Shown here in pieces: positions 1 through 10,213 of a stretch of DNA of 64,000 nucleotides. This stretch comes from Daucus carota subsp. sativus. Lineage: Eukaryota > Streptophyta > Magnoliopsida > Apiales > Apiaceae. Below the pieces are notes generated by a model. It saw only the letters and a program-made list of their open reading frames with translations, was not told the origin of the DNA and ran no database searches. A program made the translations under genes and the position numbers. The DNA lies in NCBI RefSeq assembly GCF_001625215.2, contig NC_030385.2, forward strand, positions 37,597,598 to 37,661,597. Direction: 5' to 3'. Every line of letters begins with the position of its first letter. Position 1 is the stretch's first letter.

Positions 1-387
1 GTTTTTAGTTTGGTGAATGAATTTGAAAAGAATGAAATGCAATGTTTTATAAATTTCATTTTTCCATCCCATTTTTTTACCCATTTTATTAGAGAGTCCT
101 AATTTGAGAAAGAATAATGTATTTTTTCTTATAGTTAATTTCTTTAGAAATTTTACTATAAAAATTTTATACTTCTTCAACTTTTTTCAACTTTCGTTCT
201 AACTTTTTTATTTATTAATCATTTTATTTTCTTTCCTCGATCAAACACAACACAATATTAATATCGCTGACAAGTGGTAAGTGGAAGAAGAATTAGGAAG
301 AGTTACGAAAGAAGAAATAGGAAGAAATAGGAAGAGTTACGAACGCATGCATGCTTACACTTGTCACCAGGCTACACGACTTTCTAT
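1..387. other. AT-rich upstream sequence, no gene
   Basis: No convincing coding sequence. The first 100 bases have GAATGAAATGCAATG-like words that recall the MITE at 2489-2792, so this may be an old repeat fragment. The last eight bases (380-387, CTTTCTAT) are the left target-site duplication of the hAT element that follows. Confidence 0.5.
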
Positions 388-1046
388 TAGGGGTGATCAC
401 GGTTCGGTTTGGTTCGGATTGGAGGTAGAACCGGAACCAAACCGTACATTAGCGGTTTTTTAAAATCTCAAACCAACCCGTGACCAGCAAACCAATTAAC
501 CCGGACCAAGCGGTGCGGTTTTTGATGGTTCGGTTAAGCGGATTGATCGGTTTATGACTAAGACTTATAATGAGGATTCATGAATAATACTAGAAAATAA
601 AGTATCATTTTCTCTCCATTTGCACAATTTTATATAGTTAAATTAAAATACAAACTTTAGTCTAATAAAATGCATAAACTTGAATCGAAATCGAAGTCGT
701 GGATCACTGAATTGATATGACTTGTAGAGTTGTAGTTGGTATTGATAAGATAAGTAACTAAACAACAAACCAACAAGTATAAATTAAAAAATTAATATAT
801 TTATATAAAATTAATATTATATATATATATATAATATTAAATATTTATATTGTATATATATAAATATGCGGTTCGGTTTTATAACGGGTTGGTTTAATAT
901 AAAACCGAAACCAACCCACAACCCACAGTTTTTTAAATTAGTCGAACCAAAACCGTAAACCTCATTTCGGTTTCGGTTTGGATCGTATTAACATCGGATT
1001 GGTTTATGCGGATTTTGCGGTTTAAACCGGACCGTGATCACCCCTA
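388..1046. mobile_element. hAT-type non-autonomous element (MITE), 659 bp
   Basis: The ends are inverted repeats, TAGGGGTGATCACGG on the left and its exact reverse complement on the right, flanked by a perfect 8-bp target duplication CTTTCTAT (380-387 and 1047-1054). An 8-bp duplication and a terminal (T/C)AGGGGTG are hAT hallmarks. Both subterminal regions are rich in short CGGTT/AACCG words, as is usual where hAT transposases bind. There is no transposase ORF, and the middle is AT-rich with a TA microsatellite. The element ends about 125 bp before the TATA box of the DOG1-like gene, so it lies in that gene's proximal promoter. Confidence 0.9.
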
Positions 1047-1171
1047 CTTTCTATAGTAATATCTCGCCTTCTCACCCTGTAGCTTCCACTTGCAAACAAT
1101 CAACTGTCTCCATCTGGTATCTTCGCAACCAAGTCTCACACCACACTATTCCATTCTATTCTTTTGCTCTG

Positions 1172-1178
1172 TATATAG
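1172..1178 (+). promoter_or_regulatory. TATA box of the DOG1-like gene
   Basis: TATATAG lies 56 bp before the chosen ATG at 1228. That leaves a leader of roughly 25 bp containing a CTCTCTCTC stretch. This spacing is one reason for preferring the ATG at 1228 over upstream in-frame starts. Confidence 0.5.
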
Positions 1179-1227
1179 TGAACACCTTCATACGCAATTC
1201 TGCCGCATCACACTCCTCTCTCTCTCA

Positions 1228-1950
1228 ATGTCTTCTAAACACTCGCCATCAGGCTCAAGCAGTAACAATATTTCGTGTTCCAGAGACTTCGAAATATTTC
1301 TGCAAGGCTGGTTACTTCGACAACACCGTTTCCATGAATTACTCCAAACCACCCTCCAAAATATTGAAGATCACAAAGAAGATGATCTTAATGTTTTGGT
1401 CTCCAAGGTCTTATCTCACTACCACCAATACTACGAGAGAAAATCAGAAATGGCGACTCACAATGTTTTCCTTGTCTTTTCCCCACCATGGTTCACTCCA
1501 TTCGAGAAGACCTTCTTCTGGGTCGGAGGCTTCAGGCCTAGCCTAGCCTTCAAGGTCCTGGAGACGGTGATCAACGGGGAGGAATTGACGGAGCAGCAGC
1601 GGCAGCGTCTGGATATGCTGAAGGATGATCTGGCGAGAGAGGAAGCTGATGTGGCGAGAGAGATGGCGTCTACTCAGGAGAAAGTGGCTACTGATCAGGC
1701 CGTCATGGAAGCGGTGAAGAAGATGGAGAATAGGATTGATGGGGAGATTGTTGAGATGGATGCGATACTGAGGGGATTGAGGTCTGGGATGGAAATAGTT
1801 TTATCTTGTGCTGATTCTCTCAGAGTGGCGACTGCTGGGAAGGTGACTCAGATTCTGAATCCGGTTCAGTGTATTAAGTTTTTGGCTGCGGTTACTAAGC
1901 TTCAGCTTCGAATTCGAACAAAGGGAATGCAGCTCATAGGTAGCAACTAA
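1228..1950 (+). CDS. DOG1-domain protein (DOG1-like), single exon
   Basis: Predicted 240-residue protein, intronless. The frame stays open upstream to 1090, but the ATG at 1228 follows a TATA box and a CT-rich leader, and family similarity begins just after it. Near residues 13-30 is the W-L-R-Q segment typical of the DOG1 domain shared by seed-dormancy DOG1 proteins and the C-terminal half of TGA bZIP factors. It is followed by a tyrosine-rich helix (HYHQYYERKSE) and the P-P-W-x-(T/S)-P-F-E signature with a W-x-G-G-F-R-P segment. The C-terminal half is a charged helical region (LTEQQRQRLDMLKDDLAREE...). No bZIP domain precedes it, so it is not a full TGA factor. Known members regulate dormancy or bind TGA partners; the role of this one is inferred only from the family. 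Confidence 0.85.
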   Translation: MSSKHSPSGSSSNNISCSRDFEIFLQGWLLRQHRFHELLQTTLQNIEDHKEDDLNVLVSKVLSHYHQYYERKSEMATHNVFLVFSPPWFTPFEKTFFWVGGFRPSLAFKVLETVINGEELTEQQRQRLDMLKDDLAREEADVAREMASTQEKVATDQAVMEAVKKMENRIDGEIVEMDAILRGLRSGMEIVLSCADSLRVATAGKVTQILNPVQCIKFLAAVTKLQLRIRTKGMQLIGSN

Positions 1951-2488
1951 GCCCTGAAAAAATCCAAAAAAAAATGTAGTATAAATTAAGTGGTTTTTTC
2001 GCAGACATGAGTTTTGGGCAATCTGAGTGTGTTGGTTGTTGGATTTGAGGGTTTTGATCTGAGTGTGTTGGTTGTTGAAGTGTTTTGGGCAATCACAGTA
2101 TAATGTGTTTGCTAGTTCTTGGTTGTATAACCGTCTTGCATGACGCTTTCACTAGTACTGTTTTTGTGCTTTCCCCTCAATCTTCTGCCCAAATTTTATC
2201 TTAATCTTACTTCCCTTTGCACTTGTCTATTTTGTTCTGTCTTTGCACTTGTCTATTTTGTTCTGTTTTTCCTACATGAACTTAAACTTTTTAAATGTTT
2301 ACCAATTGATTATTTTTTTCCATCACTGTTCATAACTGAAAATACTATCGTAATGTAAGTATGCAAATTTATAAGGTTAATGTCTAGATCACTTGTGAGG
2401 CGTTTGAATTAAGATCGAGGATGAGAATGGAGTGTATGGAAATGAAGTTTAGAGGAATGAGAATAGGAAGGATATGATTAAATTAATG
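1951..2488. other. 3' flank of the DOG1-like gene with short direct repeats
   Basis: Probable 3' UTR and downstream DNA. Two imperfect direct repeats are visible: a GAGTGTGTTGGTTGTTG unit near 2027 and 2062, and a unit containing CACTTGTCTATTTTGTTCTG near 2220 and 2246. No gene recognised. Confidence 0.5.
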
Positions 2489-2792
2489 TTGTGTTTGGTT
2501 GGAGAGAATGGAATGGAATGGAATGCAATGAGTAAAAATACTTGAAATTAATAGTGATAGGAAGAAAATTTTAAAAAAAATTGAGGAAGTGCAAAATTGC
2601 TATGATGAGATTTGAGAGGAAATTGAAGATGAGAGAGAATGGAGCATTCCATCTCAAAGTGAAGGTGTGAACTCTAGCACATGATGTAAGGAATGGAATG
2701 GAGGAATGAATGAAATTTCTTAAAAATTATTTATAAAATAGTTCATTTTTCATTCCATTCCTTCCGGAATCATTCACCCCAACCAAACACAA
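2489..2792. mobile_element. Short MITE-like element with TTGTGTTTGGTTGG ends
   Basis: The left end TTGTGTTTGGTTGG is matched by its exact inverse CCAACCAAACACAA on the right. Both are followed inward by GAATGGAATGG-like sequence, so most of the element can fold back on itself. No ORF. The target duplication is not clear, so the superfamily is undetermined. It abuts the next element only a few bases away. Confidence 0.55.
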
Positions 2793-2801
2793 TATAAGTA
2801 A

Positions 2802-3224
2802 GAGCATCTCCAACGGCGTTGGCTATAATTGTTGGCTAAATAGAATCTGTAAGACATTATGTAAAATTTGCCGAACCTGTAAGACATTATGCTTCAATGG
2901 TATTGGCTATATTAGTTGGTTATAATTTAAAAATAGTATGTTATTAATATTTAGATTGTTATAAATAGAATATATCAGTTTAATATGGTAATAAATAATA
3001 TGTAATAAGTGGAAAGGAGGAAAATAAATTGCGGGAGATGACGTGGAATTCACTACAGATCTGTAGCGGATCGACAAATATAGCCATCCATAGGGGGTGG
3101 CTATAATTATACACAATGGGTTGCTATGGTTGGAGTTCTATTTATTGTGAACATTGGCTATAAAATTTAATTTTGAAAAGTCACATGACTTTTAGCTAAA
3201 GGCTTGTGAGAGTTAGAGATACTC
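2802..3224. mobile_element. Tourist-like (PIF/Harbinger) MITE, 423 bp
   Basis: Terminal inverted repeats GAGCATCTCCAAC (left) and GTTAGAGATACTC (right) match the widespread plant Harbinger/Tourist consensus. The flanks are TAA (2799-2801) and TTA (3225-3227), the 3-bp TWA type, although the two sides are not identical. The interior repeats GTAAGACATTATG and GGCTATAATT-like words and codes for nothing convincing. Confidence 0.7.
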
Positions 3225-3227
3225 TTA

Positions 3228-3524
3228 AGAAGATGAGTTTTTCATTTTATATCATCAATAAAATTAATGTTAACCAAACTCATTAATCATAAATCAAACA
3301 CCTCAACATCTCCTTGATATATATGTGAAGTACTATAAATTTATGAAATTTATAAAAAAAATTATACTATACAAAGGTGGGTGATGGGAATGATGTTGAA
3401 GATGGGAGTGCGAGATATTAACGAAGGAAATCAAAATTGAATAGAATCGCAATGGTGTAGTATAGTGTATAAGCATTATACATTTCGAGTAATATTATTT
3501 TTTAATCAAATTACGGGGTGTTAG
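3228..3524. other. AT-rich spacer before the LTR element
   Basis: No gene or named repeat recognised. The last five bases (3520-3524, GTTAG) are the left target-site duplication of the LTR retrotransposon. Confidence 0.5.
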
Positions 3525-3957
3525 TGTTATAACAGGAATTTGCAGGTGTCAAGACGTGACATGAAGGGTTGCTGACAGGACGAGACGTGAACCATGAAGG
3601 CAGAAGAGCTATTGAATTCCTGAAGAATCGGTCAAGTAGGTGGATAAGCATTGACCTATTTCCATGCAAGTCTGGTGTACGTGATAAGCCACAAACCCAC
3701 GTGGAGTAAAAGTAGGATAATTAGTTGTATACTTCAGTATAAATAATAGCTTGAGCTAGCATGTATAGGCAGACAATCTTCAGCATACAACACAAGTGTA
3801 CTCAATATTCAAACATAGTGAAACATATTCGGCAGGGTATAAACCCTCCCGCGGTTTTTCCTCTTCGGGGGTTTTCCGCGTCACCATTTTCTTGTGTCTT
3901 TACTTTATATGCAATTTAATTCTTTAGCATTTAACCCCGCAAAATCCAGCACGAACA
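3525..3957 (+). repeat. 5' LTR
   Basis: 433 bp, TG...CA ends. A TATAAATA box at 3738-3745 should drive the genomic RNA. A short palindromic CCTCTTCGGGGG-like stretch near 3859 lies in the presumed R/U5 part. Confidence 0.93.
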
Positions 3958-3959
3958 AT

Positions 3960-3977
3960 TGGCGCCGTCTGTGGGAA
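3960..3977 (+). other. Primer binding site
   Basis: TGGCGCCGTCTGTGGG begins two bases after the LTR end. The first nine bases complement the 3' end of plant tRNA-Asp; the rest diverges from it. Confidence 0.7.
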
Positions 3978-4005
3978 ACTTGCTAAAGATTCAACGTAGA
4001 AACAC

Positions 4006-6393
4006 ATGTCGACGGGTAATCAACAGCAAGGCGGTTCCACGAGCCAAGGAGACAACCCCACGATACGACAAATGGCGGAGACAATCAGAAAGATGCAAGC
4101 AGACATGGATGCTCAGAAAGAAGCATGGAGGTCGGAGAGGGAGACATTACAATCTGAGAATCAGGCATTACGCAGAACCAGAACTACGACAAGGCAAACA
4201 TTGGCAAGTGGGGCTAGGCGTCTGAACATGGACGATGGAGATGAAGAAGAGTGTGACGAGGAGATTGAAATGGAAAACCCTAATCACGAGAATCCAGAGG
4301 TCAACGATGAACGTGAAAATGAAAACGGTCTCGGGGGACATAACGGAAGACATGGACGTAACAAGAAGAGAAAGAAAGGACATAAATCTCCCAAATCACG
4401 CAGCCACGCGACAGAACCTATGTGGAAGGAATTACAGGACCTGAAAGAAATAGTGCAACGTATCCCGGGAGTACCTAAACCCCTGGAGAAGGCTGCACCC
4501 TTAAGCTACGCAGATTCCCCCTTCTGTGACAACATAGCCATGGTGGAAACGCCAAAACGCTTCGCGGTGTCACCCATGAAAGCCTACGACGGCACGACCG
4601 ATCCACAAGAACATGTGGCACAATATAAACAGAGGATGTTTACTGTACCCATCACGAGAGAACACCAAGAGCCATGCATGTGCAAGGGCTTTGGATCAAC
4701 ACTCACAGGACCAGCGCTTCAGTGGTTTGTCGGCTTGCCCAACGGGAGCATTAAGACGTTCGCAGATCTGGTTGACGCCTTCAATCTCCAATTTGCTAGA
4801 AGTCGAGTATTTGAGAAGACCACGAGTGACCTGTACAAGATCGTGCAGAGGTATAGAGAACCGCTTCGGGAGTATTTGACGAGATTCAACCATGAAAAGG
4901 TCACGATAACAAACTGTGACATCCCCACGGCTATAGAAGCCTTCCGAAGAGGTCTGGAACGGGATTCACCACTTTACGACGAGCTGACGAAGTATCCATG
5001 TCAAACCATGGATGATGTGCAGGCCAAGGCCATGGCCCAAGTGAGATTGGAGGAAGATAAGCAAGTGGACGACGATAAGTACTACTGTCCCAACAGGAAG
5101 ATCACGACATCCAGGATGCGGGACAACAGGCCTTACGCCAGGACAACGAGAGAGGACGTAAGGATCAGTTCAACGCAAGAGAGAACAGACTGGAGGAAGG
5201 ACCCCAACCTGCCGCCAACATACGACAGCTATGGCTTTACGCTAACGCCGTCAGCCTTGATGAGAGAATTCACCAAGATGGGGGATATTGTGAAATGGCC
5301 TCCCAAGACAAATAAGCCAAAGTCGAACCCGGATTCAAAGTTATGGTGTGATTTCCATGGGGACTACGGACACCGCACCTATGATTGTGTGGCATTGAGG
5401 AAAGAGCTACAAATTTTAATTAAGAAAGGATACCTGATCGAGTTCATGACGGGAAGCAAGTCAGCGCATACCGGAGAAGACTGGACATCTCCAGGACACT
5501 TGCCTCCTCCACCACACCAAAAGGTGATCAACTTCATAGCTGGGGGATCAGAACTATCTGGCACAACGTACTCTCAGGCAAAACGCGTAGCAAGAGAAAC
5601 CAACATAAGAGTATTCAGGGCAGAGATTTCGGATTTTAGGACGCCGGCTTTGACGTTCGACGAGTCTGACAGGGAACACGTCACGGAACCCCAACATGAC
5701 AGTCTCGTCATCTCACTCACAGTTGGAAATTGTTTCATAAGGCGCATTCTGGTTGATAATGGAAGTGCAACGAACATTATGATGCTGGGAACGCTGCAAC
5801 AAATGGGCTTGACAGAAGCCGACATGGTCATGAAGACAACCACGCTAGTTGGATTTAGTGGAGAAACTAAGAGGATAGTCGGGGAGATCACACTGCCAAC
5901 ATATGCACAAGGGTTGAATCTCTTAACAAAGTATGTGGTTATGGATGGAGATTCAACATACAACATCATCTTGGGGAGACCATGGATTCATGACCTGAAG
6001 GCAGTCCCCTCCACCTATCACCAAGTTATCAAGTTCCCGACACCATGGGGAATTCAAGAAATTCAGGGAGATCAAAGCTTTATCAACAAGATGTCTCAGG
6101 TGCAGATCAATCAAACAATGGAAATCGGCATCGACAATATGGATTTGACAGACTTTGTGGCTGACTTCAGTCCAAGCCAACTACGACAAGAAGAGTATGA
6201 ACATGTTATGTCAAAAGTAAAAGCTCGATCCCAGAAGACAGACGCCAATGAGACGTCAGACAAGAACGGCACAGGACAGGGGCTTGCACTCAAGTCGCCA
6301 CAGGGGGATACAATGGCTACAATTCATAAGTCTGCGGACGTGTGCGAAGCGCCCTGCTATGACAATGCAATACTTGGACACGACAGCTTTTAG
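4006..6393 (+). CDS. Retrotransposon Gag with aspartic-protease motif, 795 aa
   Basis: An open frame starting 49 bp into the internal region. Residues about 20-60 form a charged coiled coil, followed by an acidic stretch and a basic KKRKKGHK segment near 120. Residues about 190-320 resemble the plant retrotransposon gag capsid domain (YDGTTDP..., LTGPALQWF, and an L-R-E-Y-L-x-R-F segment). A zinc-knuckle-like C-x2-H-x4-H-x4-C occupies 448-461. At 583-588, V-D-N-G-S-A is a retropepsin active-site triad. The frame stops at 795 without entering reverse transcriptase, so this copy would depend on polymerase and integrase supplied in trans. There are no stops or frameshifts, so the ORF looks maintained or very young. 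Confidence 0.9.
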   Translation: MSTGNQQQGGSTSQGDNPTIRQMAETIRKMQADMDAQKEAWRSERETLQSENQALRRTRTTTRQTLASGARRLNMDDGDEEECDEEIEMENPNHENPEVNDERENENGLGGHNGRHGRNKKRKKGHKSPKSRSHATEPMWKELQDLKEIVQRIPGVPKPLEKAAPLSYADSPFCDNIAMVETPKRFAVSPMKAYDGTTDPQEHVAQYKQRMFTVPITREHQEPCMCKGFGSTLTGPALQWFVGLPNGSIKTFADLVDAFNLQFARSRVFEKTTSDLYKIVQRYREPLREYLTRFNHEKVTITNCDIPTAIEAFRRGLERDSPLYDELTKYPCQTMDDVQAKAMAQVRLEEDKQVDDDKYYCPNRKITTSRMRDNRPYARTTREDVRISSTQERTDWRKDPNLPPTYDSYGFTLTPSALMREFTKMGDIVKWPPKTNKPKSNPDSKLWCDFHGDYGHRTYDCVALRKELQILIKKGYLIEFMTGSKSAHTGEDWTSPGHLPPPPHQKVINFIAGGSELSGTTYSQAKRVARETNIRVFRAEISDFRTPALTFDESDREHVTEPQHDSLVISLTVGNCFIRRILVDNGSATNIMMLGTLQQMGLTEADMVMKTTTLVGFSGETKRIVGEITLPTYAQGLNLLTKYVVMDGDSTYNIILGRPWIHDLKAVPSTYHQVIKFPTPWGIQEIQGDQSFINKMSQVQINQTMEIGIDNMDLTDFVADFSPSQLRQEEYEHVMSKVKARSQKTDANETSDKNGTGQGLALKSPQGDTMATIHKSADVCEAPCYDNAILGHDSF

Positions 6394-7661
6394 TCAATCA
6401 CCCCGGATGGAATTCAGACACCAGGAATCCGAAACGCCTTACATTTGAACTAGTATCACATGTAATGCGACTTATCTTTCCTTTGTTTTCTTAGTAGAAG
6501 TAGCGTAATAAGTCGATTAGGAGATTTATTTGTGCTTTGGCTTATGCCACCTGGATTATGTTTCATGGTGATTGCTATATTTAGTTGATTTCGAATAACA
6601 GCATGTTTCCATTCGCATGATTTGATGACTTGCTTTAATTTACTCTATATAGATCATGTATGCCTATGTGTGATTTGCATGCAAACCATAGATGTCTAGA
6701 CATAATAATTTTTACTCCCTATGACATGATATTGTGTGAATAAGATTTATAATATGCCACTCAAAATAGGAGGGCTGATCACCCATCCTATTACAATTAT
6801 TCGACTACGTTAACGACACTACTGCCGACACCACAAACAATTAATGATGCACTAGGATATTATCCAACCACAATTACGATTACGAGCTGAGTTTCAAGAG
6901 GGAAAGGCCTTTTAGCCAGCCTACGAATGCATGCATCAACGTTTGAAAATAAACAGATTTGTCGAATACAACAACGATTGAAAACTATGTGTTTGTCGAA
7001 AACGTATATGACGTGCATCAACATTTGAAAATTATCAAATTTGTCGACTACTTATTTAACAATTTATAATTAACTTTGAATTTAGATATTGTATACTACA
7101 AATCAACATTCGACATATCGATGACCAACATATGTTATATGTTGTAGACAACAAACTTACTGGGGCTTCCCATGAACAAACAATCAAGATGTGCGACATC
7201 ATTCATTCTACAAAAGCTTAATATTTTAACGAACGTAACGACAATTAACAACGTCAAAATCACGTGAAGAAATATATCAGAAGCTATTTGCCTAGGACTG
7301 GACGCCTTCGGTGATCCCGTCTCTGGCAGATTGACGATCTTCATCGCCATCTTTCGGATCACCCATAACGTGAGCATCATCTTTCTGAACAACTTGCGAA
7401 GACTGTGCATCCATCAAGGACAAGAATCTAGAAGCACAACCACTATGTTCTTCCTCGAGCTCTTTGAAGTGAATGGAAATTCTGATTAAAAGCTTGACGA
7501 GCAGCCAAAGTGGTCTAAGGAGCTTGCAGGACGGAATAAGAGTGGGTGATGGCGTATGACATGGAACGACTATATGATCTGGGAACGTATCGGAGATGGA
7601 ATCACTGAGAGAGATTTTATTGATTAAATTGATTAAATAAATCAATAAAATCTGGGGCTAT
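6394..7661. other. Non-coding 3' internal region of the LTR element, with two antisense ORFs
   Basis: In place of polymerase there is 1.27 kb of AT-rich DNA. On the minus strand two overlapping ORFs occur next to the 3' LTR: 7645-7292 (117 codons, with a hydrophilic acidic tail) and 7410-7135 (91 codons). Antisense extra ORFs upstream of the 3' LTR are known in some Tat-lineage elements such as Grande, but I do not recognise these two and they may be chance. Confidence 0.5.
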
Positions 7662-8094
7662 TGTTATAACAGGAATTTGCAGGTGTCAAGACGTGACATG
7701 AAGGGTTGCTGACAGGACGAGACGTGAACCATGAAGGCAGAAGAGCTATTGAATTCCTGAAGAATCGGTCAAGTAGGTGGATAAGCATTGACCTATTTCC
7801 ATGCAAGTCTGGTGTACGTGATAAGCCACAAACCCACGTGGAGTAAAAGTAGGATAATTAGTTGTATACTTCAGTATAAATAATAGCTTGAGCTAGCATG
7901 TATAGGCAGACAATCTTCAGCATACAACACAAGTGTACTCAATATTCAAACATAGTGAAACATATTCGGCAGGGTATAAACCCTCCCGCGGTTTTTCCTC
8001 TTCGGGGGTTTTCCGCGTCACCATTTTCTTGTGTCTTTACTTTATATGCAATTTAATTCTTTAGCATTTAACCCCGCAAAATCCAGCACGAACA
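7662..8094 (+). repeat. 3' LTR
   Basis: 433 bp, same length as the 5' LTR and without any difference I can see by reading. Its TATAAATA box lies at 7875-7882. The right target duplication GTTAG follows at 8095-8099. Confidence 0.93.
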
Positions 8095-8317
8095 GTTAGT
8101 CTTCACAAAAAAGTTCTTAAATATCGCTCTCGAAAGAAATGGTTCCGATCAATTATCTTTTAATTTCAAAATATAAAATCGTACAAAGTTTATCATCTTT
8201 TTTCTTAACACGGCATAATCAAGTATTTTGAGCTATTTTATGTAGCGTTTAAACTAAAAGAAAATATATTAATAAACTTATCAACTTCAAAAGTAAATTT
8301 TATATTAATAAAGTTTA

Positions 8318-8525
8318 CTCCCTCTTTTTTAAAAACCGTTTGACTTTTTTTCACGTATTTTTAAGTCTTTTGACCGCATGTTAAAAATTACTATATTTTC
8401 AAAAATTCTTTTTTAAAATAAAAATATATGATCGATATTATTATTTAGGAAAAAAATTTCAAAAATAATAATTTTAAGCATACAGTCAAAAGACTTAAAA
8501 ATACGTGTAAAAAGTGAAGCGAGCG
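8318..8525. mobile_element. Diverged Stowaway-like MITE
   Basis: Starts CTCCCTC after a TA (8316-8317). The rest is a long imperfect palindrome: the GACTTTTTTTCACGTATTTT region near 8341-8361 pairs with the AAAATACGTGTAAAAAG region near 8497-8513. The right end, GCGAGCG followed by TA, is degraded. Confidence 0.6.
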
Positions 8526-8569
8526 TATTTGGCGAAAAAAACAAAGTTGTTTATATTAGACACTCGAGA

Positions 8570-8728
8570 TTCGCGAAACTTGCAGAGGGGCCAGTTATCT
8601 CTCTAAATTGTCACGTTGAAGCAGCAAGTCCCCCAATTCGATGAAAAAAGGTTGCGTAATTCGCGTGAACTGCCGTCATTCACTTGATCACTCGAGCGCT
8701 GCCGCAGGCCCTCCCATCATCTCGTTCA
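8570..8728 (+). other. GC-richer stretch that looks like an untranslated leader exon
   Basis: This block stands out from AT-rich surroundings by higher GC and ends in TTCAG|GTCCGTTT, a plausible splice donor. I find no matching coding exons in the next 3 kb on this strand. It may be the 5' leader of a lost gene, a non-coding RNA, or an old repeat. Confidence 0.25.
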
Positions 8729-9979
8729 GGTCCGTTTTAATTGCACATTTTCCAGATTTTCAGATTAATAATACACTAACTTGATTTAATATTGATTGAT
8801 TGAATAAAAATCATTAATACATCGAGGATTTCTCTTTGATTGATGAAAACATGTGATTTACGCATATATGAATCGTTCGACGAATTTAAATCTGTTTCAA
8901 GCTAAATGTATGTTAATATATAGGATCTAATTGGTTTGTTTGAAGATCAGATACCTTCACCTTGTTTGGATCGTAAGGTAACTGTACTCCCTTTGCTTTG
9001 ACGAGATAAGTGCTTAGATTCTTTCAAAATGTTATGTTTTTGAAAAAATCCATGGCCTGTACTTTAATTACAATAGCTCTCGAAGAATTCTATGTATGTG
9101 ATTTTACATTTACCGGAAATGTGTTGGTTGTTCTAATATGTTGAAGGGAATGGAAGGCTAGTTAGAAGTGCATGAAATAATTGCTATGCTGCAAATGAGG
9201 CGTTTTTTTTTTAGTTTGAATTGGAGTTCAAGTTGTGTTGTTATATTATGGTACCATCGGGACCTTTGCTATTGTTTTTTTTTAATTAATGTGTTTTAAA
9301 CGCGCATTGCGTGGTAAGAAGTTAGGTCTAGGCTTTGCATGATGCGCAACTCATTCGTTGCACATTTATGTTCGGTCCACACAATTTGGCCACAAATGCA
9401 CATTGATAAAAAGGGAATGGCATCTGTTCATAAACAAAAAACAAAGTGCAATTCACTATAGGATTTGAACAATCTGAAGGATAGAAATGAGGTAATGAAT
9501 TAAATTATTCTGATTCCCGGAATCCAAGCCATAAGTATCATATTATTTTCTATTTGCACAAAGATATTTAAATTCGGGAACTAAATGAAGTCATTTAGTG
9601 TACTTCCTTAGTCAAATACTATCTTCCATTTTGCACGAATATATCAAAATATATTTTACTCAAGGTGAATACTAGTAATAAGTAATCCTCTACGTCCAAT
9701 TTTGTAATTCCATGTGCACATATACCAGTGAGAGTGAGTCCCTCCTTGGATTTCCTAAATGTCCGATCTTATCTGTAATGTAGGTGAGAGTTAGTGCTTT
9801 GTAATATCCGAGTTACCTACATTTTGTTGTGCTTTCCTAGCAGATGTGTTATGCTATTTTGGTACATAAAAATCATGGCGCGTGGATATATTCTCTCAAT
9901 ATTCACAATGTCTTTCAACTTCGATGCTCATTTTTCTATTTTTTCACAAAAATTATAGGTAATGATTTTTAAAATTCTA
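8729..9979. other. AT-rich intergenic sequence, no gene seen
   Basis: No ORF with family similarity and no clear repeat ends found on either strand. Confidence 0.4.
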
Positions 9980-10213
9980 CTCCCTCCGTCCCCCTGAATT
10001 GTTTACGCACACTGTTTGCACGCATTTTGAGGCTCGTATACAGTATATTTTCATAACTTTTTTAAAAAAAATTCTTTTTTTGAATAAAAGTTTAAACATC
10101 AAACTTTTATTCAGAGAAAAAAATTTAAAAAATATATTACAGAACTATACTTTAAATGAGCGTGGAAAAACGTGCCAAAAAGTAATGTAAAGAAATGAGA
10201 GGGACAGATGGAG
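9980..10213. mobile_element. Stowaway MITE (Tc1/mariner), 234 bp
   Basis: TA duplications flank it (9978-9979 and 10214-10215). The left end CTCCCTCCGTCCCCC pairs with the right end GGGACAGATGGAG. The centre holds a hairpin, TGAATAAAAGTTTAAAC... against its near inverse ...CTTTTATTCAGA, which is shared with several other Stowaways in this window. Confidence 0.85.

Larger units (their letters stand above)
3525..8094 (+). mobile_element. Complete gag-only LTR retrotransposon (Ty3-type, non-autonomous), 4570 bp
   Basis: Bounded by 433-bp direct repeats beginning TGTTATAAC and ending GAACA, with a perfect 5-bp target duplication GTTAG (3520-3524 and 8095-8099). A primer binding site, TGGCGCCGTCTGTGGG, starts at 3960, two bases after the left LTR; TGGCGCCGT matches the 3' end of plant tRNA-Asp. 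A purine-richer stretch containing CTGGGG at 7645-7660 is the likely polypurine tract. One long ORF (gag plus a protease motif) fills the first half. No reverse transcriptase, RNase H or integrase motif is seen in any frame of the 1.27 kb that follows. I see no difference between the LTRs, so the insertion should be recent. The gag style and primer site suggest the Tat-like branch; this is an inference. Confidence 0.93.

Noticed and set aside
1090-1227. An N-terminal extension of the DOG1-like protein
   Set aside because: The frame is open, but this stretch holds the TATA box and CT-rich leader, and the translated residues are unlike the family.
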